This document shows positions 17,907-26,514 of a stretch of 64,000 nt of DNA, piece after piece. Below the pieces are notes generated by a model that saw only the letters and a program-made list of their open reading frames with translations, was not told the DNA's origin and made no database searches. The position numbers and the translations under genes are program-made. Origin of the DNA: Paenibacillus stellifer (GTDB lineage Bacteria > Bacillota > Bacilli > Paenibacillales > Paenibacillaceae); the NCBI RefSeq assembly GCF_000758685.1, contig NZ_CP009286.1, positions 5,499,001 to 5,563,000 on the forward strand, given 5' to 3'. Each line of letters begins with the position of its first letter. Positions within the stretch are counted from its first letter, which is position 1.

Positions 17907-18860
17907 TCACGCTCCTTCCAGTCCCTCTTCGCTCGGAACGGAAATCTGCTCCAGCAGCTCCTGGAGAATCCGCCCTGCGGTGTCGTCCGCGCTGTACCGC
18001 TTGCGGGTAACCAGCCGGTGAGCGCAGACGGGAAGCAGCAGCGTCTTGATGTCATCAGGCAGCACATAGCTTCTGCCCTGCAGAGCCGCGTAAGCCCGGC
18101 AGGCGCGCAGCAGCACCTGCGTGCCGCGCGGACTGACACCGAGCAGCACCTCGGGATGATTGCGGGTCGCCTCCGCCAGCGAGACGATATAGGCCAGCAG
18201 ATCGTCCCCGATCGCGACATCCTCACACAGCCGCTGCGCCGCCAGCACATCCGCCGCGCCCGCAGTGCGGCCGATATCCGTCGCTCCGCCGGTTCCGGCC
18301 GTGCGCTTCAAAATCTCCACCCCTTCCCGGCTGGAAGGATACCCCAGCTTCATCCGGATCATGAATCGGTCCATTTGCGCGTCGGGAAGCGGGAAAGTGC
18401 CCTGATTATCGACCGGATTCTGGGTCGCCATCACCATGAAAGGCCGCTCCAGCTTAAGCGTCTTCCCATCCACGCTGATCTGGCGCTCCTCCATGCACTC
18501 CAGCAGGCTCGCCTGGGTACGCGGCGTCGCCCGGTTGATTTCGTCCGCGAGAATAACCTGAGCGAACAGGGGACCGGGGCGAAAGTGAAACTCCCCATCC
18601 TTCTGATTATAGAAGTGAATGCCGGTCAAATCCGATGGAAGCAAATCCGGCGTGAACTGAATCCGCTGAAAGCTGAGGTCGAGGGAAGCGGCGAGGCTCT
18701 TGGCCAGCAGCGTCTTTCCTGTTCCCGGCACATCCTCCAGCAGCACATGCCCCCCGGCGAGGAGCGCCGTGAGCAGCAGATCTACCTCCTCTCCTTTGCC
18801 AACAATGACCCGCCCAATATTGTCCCTTAACGACTGCGCAAGCGCGCGAACCTGTTCCAC
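17907..18860 (-). CDS. MoxR-family AAA+ ATPase
   Basis: A 317-residue AAA+ protein. Walker A is EDVPGTGKTLLAKSL, Walker B is VILADEINRATPRTQASLLE, sensor 1 lies in MVMATQNPVDNQGTFPLPDA, and the arginine-finger and lid region follows (GVSPRGTQVLLRACRAYA). MoxR ATPases act with vWA-containing DUF58 proteins as chaperone-like machines. I favour the GTG at 18860, because GGAGG lies nine bases upstream and the protein then starts at VEQVRALAQSLRDNIGRVI, the usual family N-terminus; an ATG at 18902 has no ribosome binding site. First gene of a three-gene operon. Confidence 0.92.
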   Translation of the reverse strand: MEQVRALAQSLRDNIGRVIVGKGEEVDLLLTALLAGGHVLLEDVPGTGKTLLAKSLAASLDLSFQRIQFTPDLLPSDLTGIHFYNQKDGEFHFRPGPLFAQVILADEINRATPRTQASLLECMEERQISVDGKTLKLERPFMVMATQNPVDNQGTFPLPDAQMDRFMIRMKLGYPSSREGVEILKRTAGTGGATDIGRTAGAADVLAAQRLCEDVAIGDDLLAYIVSLAEATRNHPEVLLGVSPRGTQVLLRACRAYAALQGRSYVLPDDIKTLLLPVCAHRLVTRKRYSADDTAGRILQELLEQISVPSEEGLEGA

Positions 18861-19035
18861 AATTCCATGCCTCCATCCCATGAGTTTTACTGTCACGTTC
18901 ATTTCATGCGGCTCTAAAGCGCTATCATTTCAGCGTTATTCCATGTTACGGGAAGACCCGCTGAGCACCAAGTTATAGATATTAATTCCCCCTGCATGGT
19001 CCCATTTCCTTCCTGCCGCCGATATCCGGCCGGGA

Positions 19036-19076
19036 AATAGGCGGACCGGAATAGGCGGACCAGAAGCGGCGGACGG
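19036..19076. repeat. 14-bp tandem duplication plus degenerate third copy
   Basis: AATAGGCGGACCGG (19036-19049) is followed by AATAGGCGGACCAG (19050-19063) and a decayed third unit to 19076. The surrounding gap from 18861 to 19210 has no gene; it holds this repeat, the MoxR promoter side and the hairpin at 19118-19156. Confidence 0.8.
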
Positions 19077-19117
19077 AATGCGGGCATTTGAATGCTCCAA
19101 TACCGCGCGTATGAACG

Positions 19118-19156
19118 CAGGAAGGCGGCCGCCCACATTGAGCGCCCGCCTTCCTG
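19118..19156 (-). terminator. hairpin, probable terminator of the SRPBCC gene
   Basis: CAGGAAGGCGG (19118-19128) pairs with CCGCCTTCCTG (19146-19156), an 11-bp perfect stem 55 bp past the stop at 19211. The T tract is poor, so termination strength is uncertain. Confidence 0.6.
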
Positions 19157-19210
19157 TTATCCGCCGGGCTTGTCCGCCTGCGGTCCGGTTGCAGGCTCCT
19201 GCCTGCCTGC

Positions 19211-19717
19211 TTATGAGATAGCCGCCAGATGCTCCGCAAGCCGGTCCCAGGTCTCCCGGATGCCCTGCTCCATCCCCATCTCCATGACGGTCCGGAGCTC
19301 CTCCTCCGAGCCGAACCGCGACCGGCTGATCACCTTGGTCAGGCCGCCCTGCTCCTCGAAGAGGATTTCAATCTCCGAAGGCGGCAGCCCCTCCTGTATG
19401 CCTCCCTCGGCATCGGAGAAATAATCCGTATAGATAAAGCGCTCGGGTTCCTGAATATCGCCGTAGACCGCCTTGCCCCAGGATTCCATGCCGAAGAAAT
19501 CGCCCTGCTTCTCATCGACGCACTTCATGCAGTAATGCCAGGTCCCTCCCGGGCGGAAGTCGACCTTGCAGACCGGCAGCTCCCAGCCTCTCGGTCCCCA
19601 CCAATGCTTCAAATGCTCCGCTTCAGTGAACGCCTTGAACACCAGTTCCCTCTTGGCATCGAAGACGCGCTCCAGAATCAGCTCCGCGCCGTTCACTCTA
19701 ACCGTCATCTCGTTCAT
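19211..19717 (-). CDS. SRPBCC / AHSA1-type protein
   Basis: A 168-residue START-like protein. ERVFDAKRELVFKAFTEAEHLKHWWGPRGW is the classical AHSA1 opening (near residues 16-45), followed by a MKCVDEKQGDFFGMESWGKAVY strand set and a C-terminal helix EMGMEQGIRETWDRLAEHL. The role is unknown; no ArsR partner is adjacent, unlike the other SRPBCC gene at 288-722. GGGGAGG precedes the ATG. Upstream there is an 11-bp tandem duplication. Confidence 0.87.
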   Translation of the reverse strand: MNEMTVRVNGAELILERVFDAKRELVFKAFTEAEHLKHWWGPRGWELPVCKVDFRPGGTWHYCMKCVDEKQGDFFGMESWGKAVYGDIQEPERFIYTDYFSDAEGGIQEGLPPSEIEILFEEQGGLTKVISRSRFGSEEELRTVMEMGMEQGIRETWDRLAEHLAAIS

Positions 19718-19744
19718 TGTTATTCCTCCCCGGAGTCTATTCTT

Positions 19745-19766
19745 CCTTGCGACTGCCTTGCGACTG
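19745..19766. repeat. 11-bp tandem duplication
   Basis: CCTTGCGACTG is present twice in a row upstream of the SRPBCC gene start (19717). Confidence 0.85.
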
Positions 19767-19806
19767 CCTTAAATCCTGCCGAGTCATGCGGAGCGGCCGT
19801 CTCCGC

Positions 19807-20613
19807 TTAGGGCAGCGCGATCACCTCGTAATGTTTGTACAAGGAGTGGAAAGGGCCGGAATATCCCTTGGTCCACGGCTTTCTTTTGCCGCAAAAATGA
19901 ATGATCGACGTGTGGCGGATGACATAATCCATGTCCACTGCTCCGTTGCTGACCAGCTTGTAGTACAAATAATACCTGGCGTCGTAGTTGTAGCGGATTT
20001 CATCCAGCGGCCGGATTGACTTGGAGTACAGCGCGTTCAGAATATCCTGGTCAGGCAAAATGAGGCGCTTCCGGTTCTCCTCCACGAACGAGAAGATCTC
20101 CTGTTCCCTGATCTTTCTGCGCTGGAGGTCAAGGTTCATCAGCAGAACCCCGGAGTTGTAATACGCCTCCAGATCGTAGGCTTTCAGGCGCAGCTTGTTG
20201 ATTTCCTTGACCGAGAGCCGGTCGTGGTAAGCCGCTGCGTACAGCCGGTCCGAGATGTCCAGATCATACATCTCCCGCAGATCGTTAATGACGATCAAAT
20301 CGGGATCGAGATACAGAATCCGGTCCATATCAGCCGGCAGGAATTGATAAGCGAGAATGCGGTAATACATTTCCTTCGAGTAATGCTTCACGACAGGCGC
20401 GTCGCCGAACATATCCTCTCGCACCGTGATAACGGCAAGGTCCTGTCCGTCCAGCTCCGTGTACCTCTTCAAATCATCCAGCTCCGCCGCCGTCAGGCCG
20501 GAGTGCATGACGTACACGGTAAAATGCTCCCCCGGATGGGTAAGAAACAGCGACTTCAGCATAACCTTCAGCGGCTTGATGTAGTTCGAGTTCAAGGTAA
20601 CCAGAACATTCAT
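19807..20613 (-). CDS. GT8-family glycosyltransferase
   Basis: A 268-residue GT-A fold enzyme. The N-terminal strand MNVLVTLNSNYIKPLKVML, the metal-binding DxD motif in ILYLDPDLIVINDL near residue 96, and the late HFCGKRKPWTKGY motif, whose histidine completes the metal site, are all diagnostic of family GT8 (glycogenin / LgtC type, retaining). The donor is likely UDP-glucose or UDP-galactose; the acceptor is not evident because the gene stands alone, without a surface-polysaccharide cluster. No signal peptide or membrane anchor. Confidence 0.9.
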   Translation of the reverse strand: MNVLVTLNSNYIKPLKVMLKSLFLTHPGEHFTVYVMHSGLTAAELDDLKRYTELDGQDLAVITVREDMFGDAPVVKHYSKEMYYRILAYQFLPADMDRILYLDPDLIVINDLREMYDLDISDRLYAAAYHDRLSVKEINKLRLKAYDLEAYYNSGVLLMNLDLQRRKIREQEIFSFVEENRKRLILPDQDILNALYSKSIRPLDEIRYNYDARYYLYYKLVSNGAVDMDYVIRHTSIIHFCGKRKPWTKGYSGPFHSLYKHYEVIALP

Positions 20614-20740
20614 AGCGCTCCCCGATTCTGTAAGCGTCTTCCTTCTTACCTCCTATAATAGTAAGAAGCCTGCGGCAAGGCAAGGGCCGGGCAGCAGAGG
20701 GAACACCTCGTTCGGGGAACCGACACCGCCGGACAGGACA

Positions 20741-21802
20741 TCAGGCTCCCGGCGATCCCGAGTCCTCCCAGCGGGCGACCTCTTCCCGCACACGGGGCGC
20801 GACCTCCCGCCCCAGCAGCTCGATGGCGCCCAGCACTTCGTCATGCGGCATCGAGCCGACCGGCACATGCAGCATGAAGCGCGTGACGCCGACCTTCTTG
20901 CGCAGATGGACGATCTTCTTCGCGACCGTCTCCGGGTCGCCTACATACAGCGCGCCCTCGAAGCTGCGGGCGGCGTCGAAGCTGGAACGGTCGTAATGGC
21001 TCCAGCCCCGCTCCCGCCCCAGTACGTTCATCGCCGCCTGGGTAGACGGGAAGAACTTCTCCGCCGCCTCCTCGTCGGTGCGGGCAATGAAGCCGTGCGA
21101 GTGGGAGCCGACGAATAGCTTGGACACGTCATGGCCGGCCTGCGCCGCCGCTCTTCGGTAGAGCTGCACGATCGGCGCGAACTGCTCGGGACGGCCGCCG
21201 ATAATCGCCAGCACAAGCGGCAGGCCCAGCAGTCCGGAGCGGACCGCCGACTCGGCATTGCCTCCGCTGCCGATCCACACCGGCAGCGGGTTCTGTACCG
21301 GACGGGGATAGACGCCGAGGTTCTGAATCGCCGACCGGTGTCCGCCCTTCCAGGTCACCTTCTCCGATTCCCGGATTTTTAGCAGAAGCTCAAGCTTCTC
21401 GTCGAACAGCTCGTCGTAATCTTCCAGATCATAACCGAACAGCGGGAACGATTCGATGAAGGAGCCCCGGCCAGCCATAATCTCTGCCCGGCCCTCTGAA
21501 ATGGCGTCCAGTGTCGCGAAATCCTGGAAGACGCGTACCGGATCAGCCGACGACAGCACCGTTACAGCGCTCGTCAGCCGGATGTGCTTCGTCTGAGAAG
21601 CCGCCGCAGCGAGCACCACCGCAGGAGAAGATGCTGCATAATCCCGGCGATGATGCTCGCCGACCCCAAATACGTCCAGGCCTACTTGGTCGGCCAGAAC
21701 AATCTCCTCCACCACCTCCCTGATCCGCTGTGCATGGCTGACCGTCTCGCCGGTCACCACATCGGGCGTAGTCTCTACAAACGTGCTCAGGCCAATCTCC
21801 AC
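20741..21802 (-). CDS. LLM-class flavin-dependent oxidoreductase
   Basis: A 353-residue luciferase-like monooxygenase, TIM-barrel type. [13 protein letters not shown], then [19 protein letters not shown] and [37 protein letters not shown], define the family; FMNH2 would be supplied by a separate reductase. GTG at 21802 was chosen because AAGGGGG lies eight bases upstream and the protein then begins at the conserved first strand; the ATG at 21844 adds an unlike leader. The physiological substrate is unknown. It appears monocistronic. Confidence 0.88.
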   Translation of the reverse strand: MEIGLSTFVETTPDVVTGETVSHAQRIREVVEEIVLADQVGLDVFGVGEHHRRDYAASSPAVVLAAAASQTKHIRLTSAVTVLSSADPVRVFQDFATLDAISEGRAEIMAGRGSFIESFPLFGYDLEDYDELFDEKLELLLKIRESEKVTWKGGHRSAIQNLGVYPRPVQNPLPVWIGSGGNAESAVRSGLLGLPLVLAIIGGRPEQFAPIVQLYRRAAAQAGHDVSKLFVGSHSHGFIARTDEEAAEKFFPSTQAAMNVLGRERGWSHYDRSSFDAARSFEGALYVGDPETVAKKIVHLRKKVGVTRFMLHVPVGSMPHDEVLGAIELLGREVAPRVREEVARWEDSGSPGA

Positions 21803-21990
21803 CTGCTCGTCCCCCTTGCGCCATTCATTGGCTGCGTGAGTCACTGCCGATAAATGCGTAAAATTGTAATATCCTTATTTTGTGCTTTCGCGAGACATTT
21901 ATCAAGGAACCCCTTGCAGACGCAGATTTTTCTTTCCCGTGGTCGGAAGCCCCTTTCCTTCTCTGTCATGATAAAGCGGTGTATGATATA

Positions 21991-22014
21991 ATTCACAGAA
22001 TGATTCACAGAATG
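21991..22014. repeat. 12-bp tandem duplication
   Basis: ATTCACAGAATG is repeated twice exactly, within the promoter region between the divergent monooxygenase and diguanylate cyclase genes. Confidence 0.85.
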
Positions 22015-22091
22015 ATAGGGCGCTTTTCCCGGCATTTTGCATCATTCGATTCTTAACGTTTGAAGGCTCTCCTTTGAAAGGAATAACGAAC

Positions 22092-23336
22092 GTGAAGCTG
22101 AAAGCAAGGTTTTTTGACTTTTTTCTGTTTTTCTCCAGTCTGTTCATCGCCATCTATTCCGCTCCCTTGACTGTGCCAGTCTCTTCTTATCTCATTGCCT
22201 TGCTGATGTTCTGGCTGTTCTCGACCGTCTACTACCGGTTCAAGATCATTACCCGGAGCGGCACGACAGCCATCGAATACGGAATCAGCTACACCTGGTC
22301 CTTCGGTGTGTTTACCGGTCCGCTGGGCGTGTTTATTTTCGAATTCCTGTACGCTTTAACTATATATCTGTATAAAAAAAGAACCAAAAAAGCAGATCCC
22401 CACGAAGGGCTCGACATGCTCTACAACATCGGCTCCTACGCCCTGAACGGCTCCATCTGTTATTTCCTGTTCCACTGGCTGTACCCGTTTCTCGAGCCCT
22501 ATGCCTTCGGCTATTGGCTGCTCATGCCGTTGCTGACCGTGCTGGCGACCCTCCTGGCCAATATCAATCTCATCATCACCTTTTCGCTTTCGGGCGAAGA
22601 AGATATGATCCGCAATGCCAAGAACATGCTGAAATACGGCAATCTGCTCGATATCGGAAAGGTCGCGATCACCAACACGATGCTGTTATTCTGCCTGATG
22701 GAGAGACAGTGGGGCATGCTGCTCTCCCTGTTCCTGCTCAATTATGTCGTCAGTCTGTCCTTTTACTCCAAATCGCAGAGCATTCAGGACAAGCATGAGC
22801 GGGATAAGTTCGAGCAGATGGCTTACCGCGACTTTCTCACCGGCGCATATAACCGGGCCTTCATGGACCAGAAGATGGATGAGCTCGACCGCTCGGACGA
22901 AATTATCGGGCTTGTGGTGATGGACATCGACAATTTCAAAAAAATCAACGACAGCTACAACCATACAGTCGGCGACGGGATCATCCGGCATTTCGCGAAT
23001 ACCCTCTTCTCCCGCCTCGGCCCGCAGGATTTCCTCTTCCGCAGCGGCGGCGAGGAGTTCACCGTCATTCTGCGGAACCGCACCTACGGCCAATGCATGG
23101 ACTGGGCTGAAATTACGCTGGGCAGCCTGGAGAATACGCTGGTCGATGTGGAATACGGAGATCGGAGCATCCGGGTCGGATATACGGCATCGGCGGGGCT
23201 GTATTACTTCCCTGTCGGAAAGCCGGATCTGATGGAAAAAGGGTATGTTCAAGCCGACCATCTCCTGCTGAAATCCAAACGGCTCGGCCGCAACCGGGTA
23301 TCCTCGCAGAATGCGTTCATCGAAGAGCCCTCCTGA
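22092..23336 (+). CDS. membrane-bound diguanylate cyclase (GGDEF)
   Basis: A 414-residue protein with six or seven hydrophobic helices in residues 1-215 (a 5TM/MASE-like sensor region) and a C-terminal GGDEF domain of about 165 residues. DFLTGAYNRAFMDQKMDEL starts the domain and the active-site loop reads SGGEEF near residue 322, expected to be catalytically competent for c-di-GMP synthesis. The RxxD product-inhibition site usually found five residues before the loop is not seen (GPQDFLFRS instead). GTG 22092 has AAAGGA nine bases upstream, so it is preferred to an upstream TTG. Confidence 0.88.
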   Translation: MKLKARFFDFFLFFSSLFIAIYSAPLTVPVSSYLIALLMFWLFSTVYYRFKIITRSGTTAIEYGISYTWSFGVFTGPLGVFIFEFLYALTIYLYKKRTKKADPHEGLDMLYNIGSYALNGSICYFLFHWLYPFLEPYAFGYWLLMPLLTVLATLLANINLIITFSLSGEEDMIRNAKNMLKYGNLLDIGKVAITNTMLLFCLMERQWGMLLSLFLLNYVVSLSFYSKSQSIQDKHERDKFEQMAYRDFLTGAYNRAFMDQKMDELDRSDEIIGLVVMDIDNFKKINDSYNHTVGDGIIRHFANTLFSRLGPQDFLFRSGGEEFTVILRNRTYGQCMDWAEITLGSLENTLVDVEYGDRSIRVGYTASAGLYYFPVGKPDLMEKGYVQADHLLLKSKRLGRNRVSSQNAFIEEPS

Positions 23337-23352
23337 CCGGCCGCACAGAAAA

Positions 23353-23393
23353 CCCCGGCCCGCAGCTCTCGATACGGAGCTGGCGGGCCGGGG
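23353..23393 (+). terminator. bidirectional hairpin between convergent genes
   Basis: The arms CCCCGGCCCGC-AGCTC (23353-23368) and GAGCT-GGCGGGCCGGGG (23377-23393) form a very stable stem between the convergent GGDEF and beta-propeller genes. A-rich and T-containing flanks on both sides fit bidirectional termination. Confidence 0.8.
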
Positions 23394-23442
23394 CCTTTGT
23401 ATTCGTTATGCAACCGAATTCTAATCTATAGGCGGCCGCATC

Positions 23443-24621
23443 TTAGAGGTCGATTCTGGACAGCTTGCCATCTTTCGTCACATACCCGGTGCCGCTGCCG
23501 GTGTAGGTGAAATCGAACTGGTCGTCTTCACCGAGTCTGACCGTATACTCCGGCGTGAGCGTCTTCGCGTCCAGCGCATGGAAGGCGGCGCCATCAAAGC
23601 TGAGCCCGATCCGGTCATCCTGCAGCAGAGACAGCGAGATGAAGAACTCCGACTTGTCCTGGAAGGCGGCCGACTTCACAAGACCTTTGGTGTTATAGAC
23701 CGCCAGCTTGCCGTTTCCGAAGACGCCGTAGACATCTCCGAGGGATGATACGGTTGCGTTGCCCGCGATATCCCGTCCCCAGAGCAGCTTGCCGCCGGGG
23801 CTGAAGCCAAGCAGGCGGTTGCCGGTCTTTGGCAGGTTGGTGCGGATCAGGGCCGTGCCGTCCGACAGCACGGCGTCATAACCGACTTCCGCATAAGAAC
23901 CGGCAGGAAGCTGGTAGACAAATACCCGCTTCAGCGACGTATCCAGCGCTTCTATGTGCGAACCCTTGCCTCCGCCGTAGTTCGTCTGGATGAGCACGCG
24001 CGGACCTTGGGCCATCGCAGTCCCCTTATACGATACGTTCCGCAGCTTGTAGCCATCCTTATGAATCAGGGTAAGCGAAGCGCCGGTGTAATTGCCGTTA
24101 TCGTCCAGCTTGCCCTCGGAGGCGAATACGAGATTGCCGTTCGACAAACGGTACAGGCTGCCGCTGGCGGCAGACAGAGTCAGCTTCCATTTCCGCTTGC
24201 CGTCGGGACCGACCGCATAAATCTGGGTGCCTCCCCCAAGCACATCATCGGTGAAAGTCACGTAGACGGTCCCATCCGGCGACACCAGATAGGGGCGGGC
24301 TTCCCGTTCCATAAATGTGCCTGGATCGGCGAAATTGGCCGACCATTTCAGCTTGCCGGTAGCGGCGTCAAAAGCCTTCAGCGTCTCTACCAGCCATACC
24401 TTGGTCTGCGTCGCATGCTCTTCCTTCGTATGGAGATAGACCAAGCCCAGCTTGGCGGCCTCCACAGGCTTCCCTTCCACGCTGCCAAGCTCGCCGGTGG
24501 CCGATACGGTCCAAGTCGGGCTTGGCAGCGTGGTGACGGTCTTGCCGGCCGAAGCGTAGCCCGGCACCGCCGCAGCAAGCAGCGAAGTAAATAGTATCGC
24601 CGTTATGAATCTTCTTCTCAT
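23443..24621 (-). CDS. secreted PQQ-like beta-propeller protein
   Basis: A 392-residue protein with a clear Sec signal peptide (RRRFITAILFTSLLAAAVPGYASA, cleavage near residue 25). The mature part is built of repeating outer-strand units with the TW-type consensus seen in PQQ/beta-propeller proteins (AFDAATGKLKWSANF, GPDGKRKWKLTLS, SPGGKLLWGRDIAG, DAKTLTPEYTVRL), about six or seven blades. No quinoprotein catalytic residues can be recognised, so a scaffold or binding role is more likely than an enzyme. No LPxTG or membrane anchor. GAGGGG is upstream of the ATG. Confidence 0.8.
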   Translation of the reverse strand: MRRRFITAILFTSLLAAAVPGYASAGKTVTTLPSPTWTVSATGELGSVEGKPVEAAKLGLVYLHTKEEHATQTKVWLVETLKAFDAATGKLKWSANFADPGTFMEREARPYLVSPDGTVYVTFTDDVLGGGTQIYAVGPDGKRKWKLTLSAASGSLYRLSNGNLVFASEGKLDDNGNYTGASLTLIHKDGYKLRNVSYKGTAMAQGPRVLIQTNYGGGKGSHIEALDTSLKRVFVYQLPAGSYAEVGYDAVLSDGTALIRTNLPKTGNRLLGFSPGGKLLWGRDIAGNATVSSLGDVYGVFGNGKLAVYNTKGLVKSAAFQDKSEFFISLSLLQDDRIGLSFDGAAFHALDAKTLTPEYTVRLGEDDQFDFTYTGSGTGYVTKDGKLSRIDL

Positions 24622-24736
24622 GATATTTCCCCTCGTTCTCTCTTCTTCTGACTTATGTAAACATTCCGCTTTAATTAAAACTTAAACAACTCGTGATAAG
24701 CTATGAAAAAATTCCGTGAAAGGGGATTAATCAACC

Positions 24737-25363
24737 ATGCACAAGAACAAGCCCGCAGGCAAGACCGTCTGGATTCCCGCAGCCTTCATCGCCGTCGTCA
24801 GCCTTCTGCTAATCGCCTATTCCTTCTATATTGGAGCCGGCGGAGACCATCCGCGTCCTCCCGCAGCAGCAGCGGGTCTGCCGCCCCGCGGAGAACGTGA
24901 AGAGGGGTGGGAGCCCTTTAAGCTGGCGGGAACGCTGGCGGTGATCTGCGGAGCAGCCAGCTTCGCCTGGCTCCGATTCAAGAAGAAGCTGAAGTCGCCT
25001 TCCTTGCCGGTCAAGCAGTTGGGCAAGCTGCTCTATAAGGTGCACAAGTTCACCGGCTGGACCGCTCTGGCGCTGATCGCCGTTCACGGCGGCTATTATC
25101 TTATTACCAAGTTCGGCGACCACAATGTCTATACCGGGCTTGCGGCGTTCCTTGTCCTGTTGGCTATCGCCTGCTACGGCTTCCTGATCCGGCGCGTGCG
25201 AAGCCCCTGGGTGCGCAAGACGCATTTCTTCCTGAGCCTGCTCTGGATTCCGCTGCTGCTTCTGCATGCAGGCGGCTCCGCGATCGCTGCCGTCATCGCC
25301 GGCGCCGCCATCTGGGTGCTGGTGCCGGTTGTGGAGAAATGGACGCAGCCTAAGACCGCTTAA
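24737..25363 (+). CDS. small four-to-five-helix membrane protein, cytochrome b / ferric-reductase-like
   Basis: A 208-residue membrane protein. A first helix (IPAAFIAVVSLLLIAYSFYI) precedes a proline/arginine-rich loop, followed by four further helices. Histidines appear in paired helix positions (KVHKFTGWTALALIAVHGGYYL and KTHFFLSLLWIPLLLLHAGG), the spacing expected for two b-type hemes or one heme with spare ligands in ferric reductase-like or DUF4405 cytochromes. Heme binding is inferred. It has no flavin or iron-sulfur partner gene next to it. AAAGGGG precedes the ATG. Confidence 0.65.
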   Translation: MHKNKPAGKTVWIPAAFIAVVSLLLIAYSFYIGAGGDHPRPPAAAAGLPPRGEREEGWEPFKLAGTLAVICGAASFAWLRFKKKLKSPSLPVKQLGKLLYKVHKFTGWTALALIAVHGGYYLITKFGDHNVYTGLAAFLVLLAIACYGFLIRRVRSPWVRKTHFFLSLLWIPLLLLHAGGSAIAAVIAGAAIWVLVPVVEKWTQPKTA

Positions 25364-25453
25364 GGCCGGGCTTTATGTTACCAGCCATCTTATCCGTTCC
25401 CCGGCAGGGAACGATAAACTCCCCGCCAGCAGTCACACGTCTGGTTGCCGGTT

Positions 25454-26287
25454 TTAGAGTTTGATTCCCTCAGCAGAAGCGACGCTTCTGACATAGGCCG
25501 CCGCCCGGCGATATTCCTCCTCGCCGGACAGATGCTCCAGAATAACCGGGATGTCCCGGTTCAGCCTGTGCAGCTCTCGCAGCAGCACTGCATAATCAAG
25601 CGCACCCTGTCCCGGCGCCGTCTCGCTTAAGTGAACGGACAGCCGGCTGTCGAGGACAATATCCTTCGCATGGCAGCCGACAATCCAGGGTCCGAGCTTG
25701 GCGATAAAATCCCTTATCATATCCCCGTTCCGGTAGTAGGTGCGGGGACTTGCGATCAGGTTGACGGGATCAAAATAGACCGCAAACGCCTTCCGGTCGA
25801 TCGCCTTCAACAACGCAAGATAAGCGTCAGCCGAATCCGGAAGCGCCCAAGGCATCGTCTCCAGCGTGAAGCAAGCCGCCGAAGGCTCTACTTCGTCGAT
25901 GATCTCGCGGACCGTATCCACGATCAGTGCAAAGGTGTCCTCTCCGAAATTGTCCGGATGCGGCCCATCCTACTGCATGCTCCGCGAGCCGGAGATGTTG
26001 ACACAGCAGCGGGCGCCGATCAGGTCGGCCAGATGCAGACGGCGCTTGCAGTAAGCCAAGGCCTGACGGCAGATATCCTCATCCGGACTGATCGGGTTGC
26101 TCCAGGCGCCGACCTCGGCTATCCGAATATCATGCCTCTCAGCGGCGAGCCGGTACTCCCGGATCGCCGTTTCTTCCACATTCTCCTCCAGCGGACACAC
26201 CGCCGCGCGATAGCCTTCCCGTCTCAACGCCGCGATCCACTCTTCCGGATCATGATTCCCGCTGCTAACTGGACCTCCTAGCCGCAT
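25454..26287 (-). pseudogene. sugar phosphate isomerase/epimerase-like (xylose isomerase-like TIM barrel) with one in-frame amber codon
   Basis: From ATG 26287 the frame is open except for one TAG at 25970-25972, then continues to a normal stop at 25454, giving 276 sense codons. Both halves match the AP endonuclease 2 / sugar epimerase fold: N-terminal AVCPLEEN, then RIAEVGAWSNPI and CCVNISGSRSMQ just before the stop; DGPHPDNF just after it; then FTLETMPW, FAVYFDPVNLIASP, VGCHAKDI and VILEHLSGEEEY. Metal-binding Glu, Asp, His and Glu are kept. In relatives the residue after GSRxxQ is Trp (TGG), so TGG to TAG is a single transition. No ribosome binding site for a restart is visible. Recent pseudogene, strain polymorphism, readthrough and base-call error are all possible. 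Confidence 0.85.
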
Positions 26288-26402
26288 AATTCCCATTCCT
26301 CCTTCTATTTGTTCCGGGCAACCTTCGTACTTCGCTAATTAATTTTATCGCAAATGGGGACGATTTGAATGATATCTCCTGAAATACAGCCAGCAGATGC
26401 CG

Positions 26403-26430
26403 CCCGGGAAAGTGCAGCCGGGAAAGTGAC
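26403..26430. repeat. imperfect 14-bp tandem duplication
   Basis: Two adjacent units containing CCGGGAAAGTG lie in the divergent region between the interrupted epimerase and the GH26 gene. The right part of that region (26437-26500) is very AT-rich, with partly inverted TGTTATT/AATAACA blocks that may be promoter or operator DNA for the GH26 gene. Confidence 0.55.
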
Positions 26431-26514
26431 CCTATACAAAATAGATAATTGTTATTATAATATTGTTATATTACAATAACATTATCCTAACATTCTGAAT
26501 GGATGTGAACACTG

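Noticed and set aside
16799..18250. A 483-residue version of the DUF58 protein
   Set aside because: The first 117 residues are an arginine/serine-rich shadow of the MoxR gene in another frame. The DUF58 domain begins right after the GTG at 17899.
25454..25921. An independent 155-residue gene for the second half of the epimerase
   Set aside because: Its start would be a GTG with no ribosome binding site in the middle of a conserved TIM-barrel region. The interrupted single gene explains it better.
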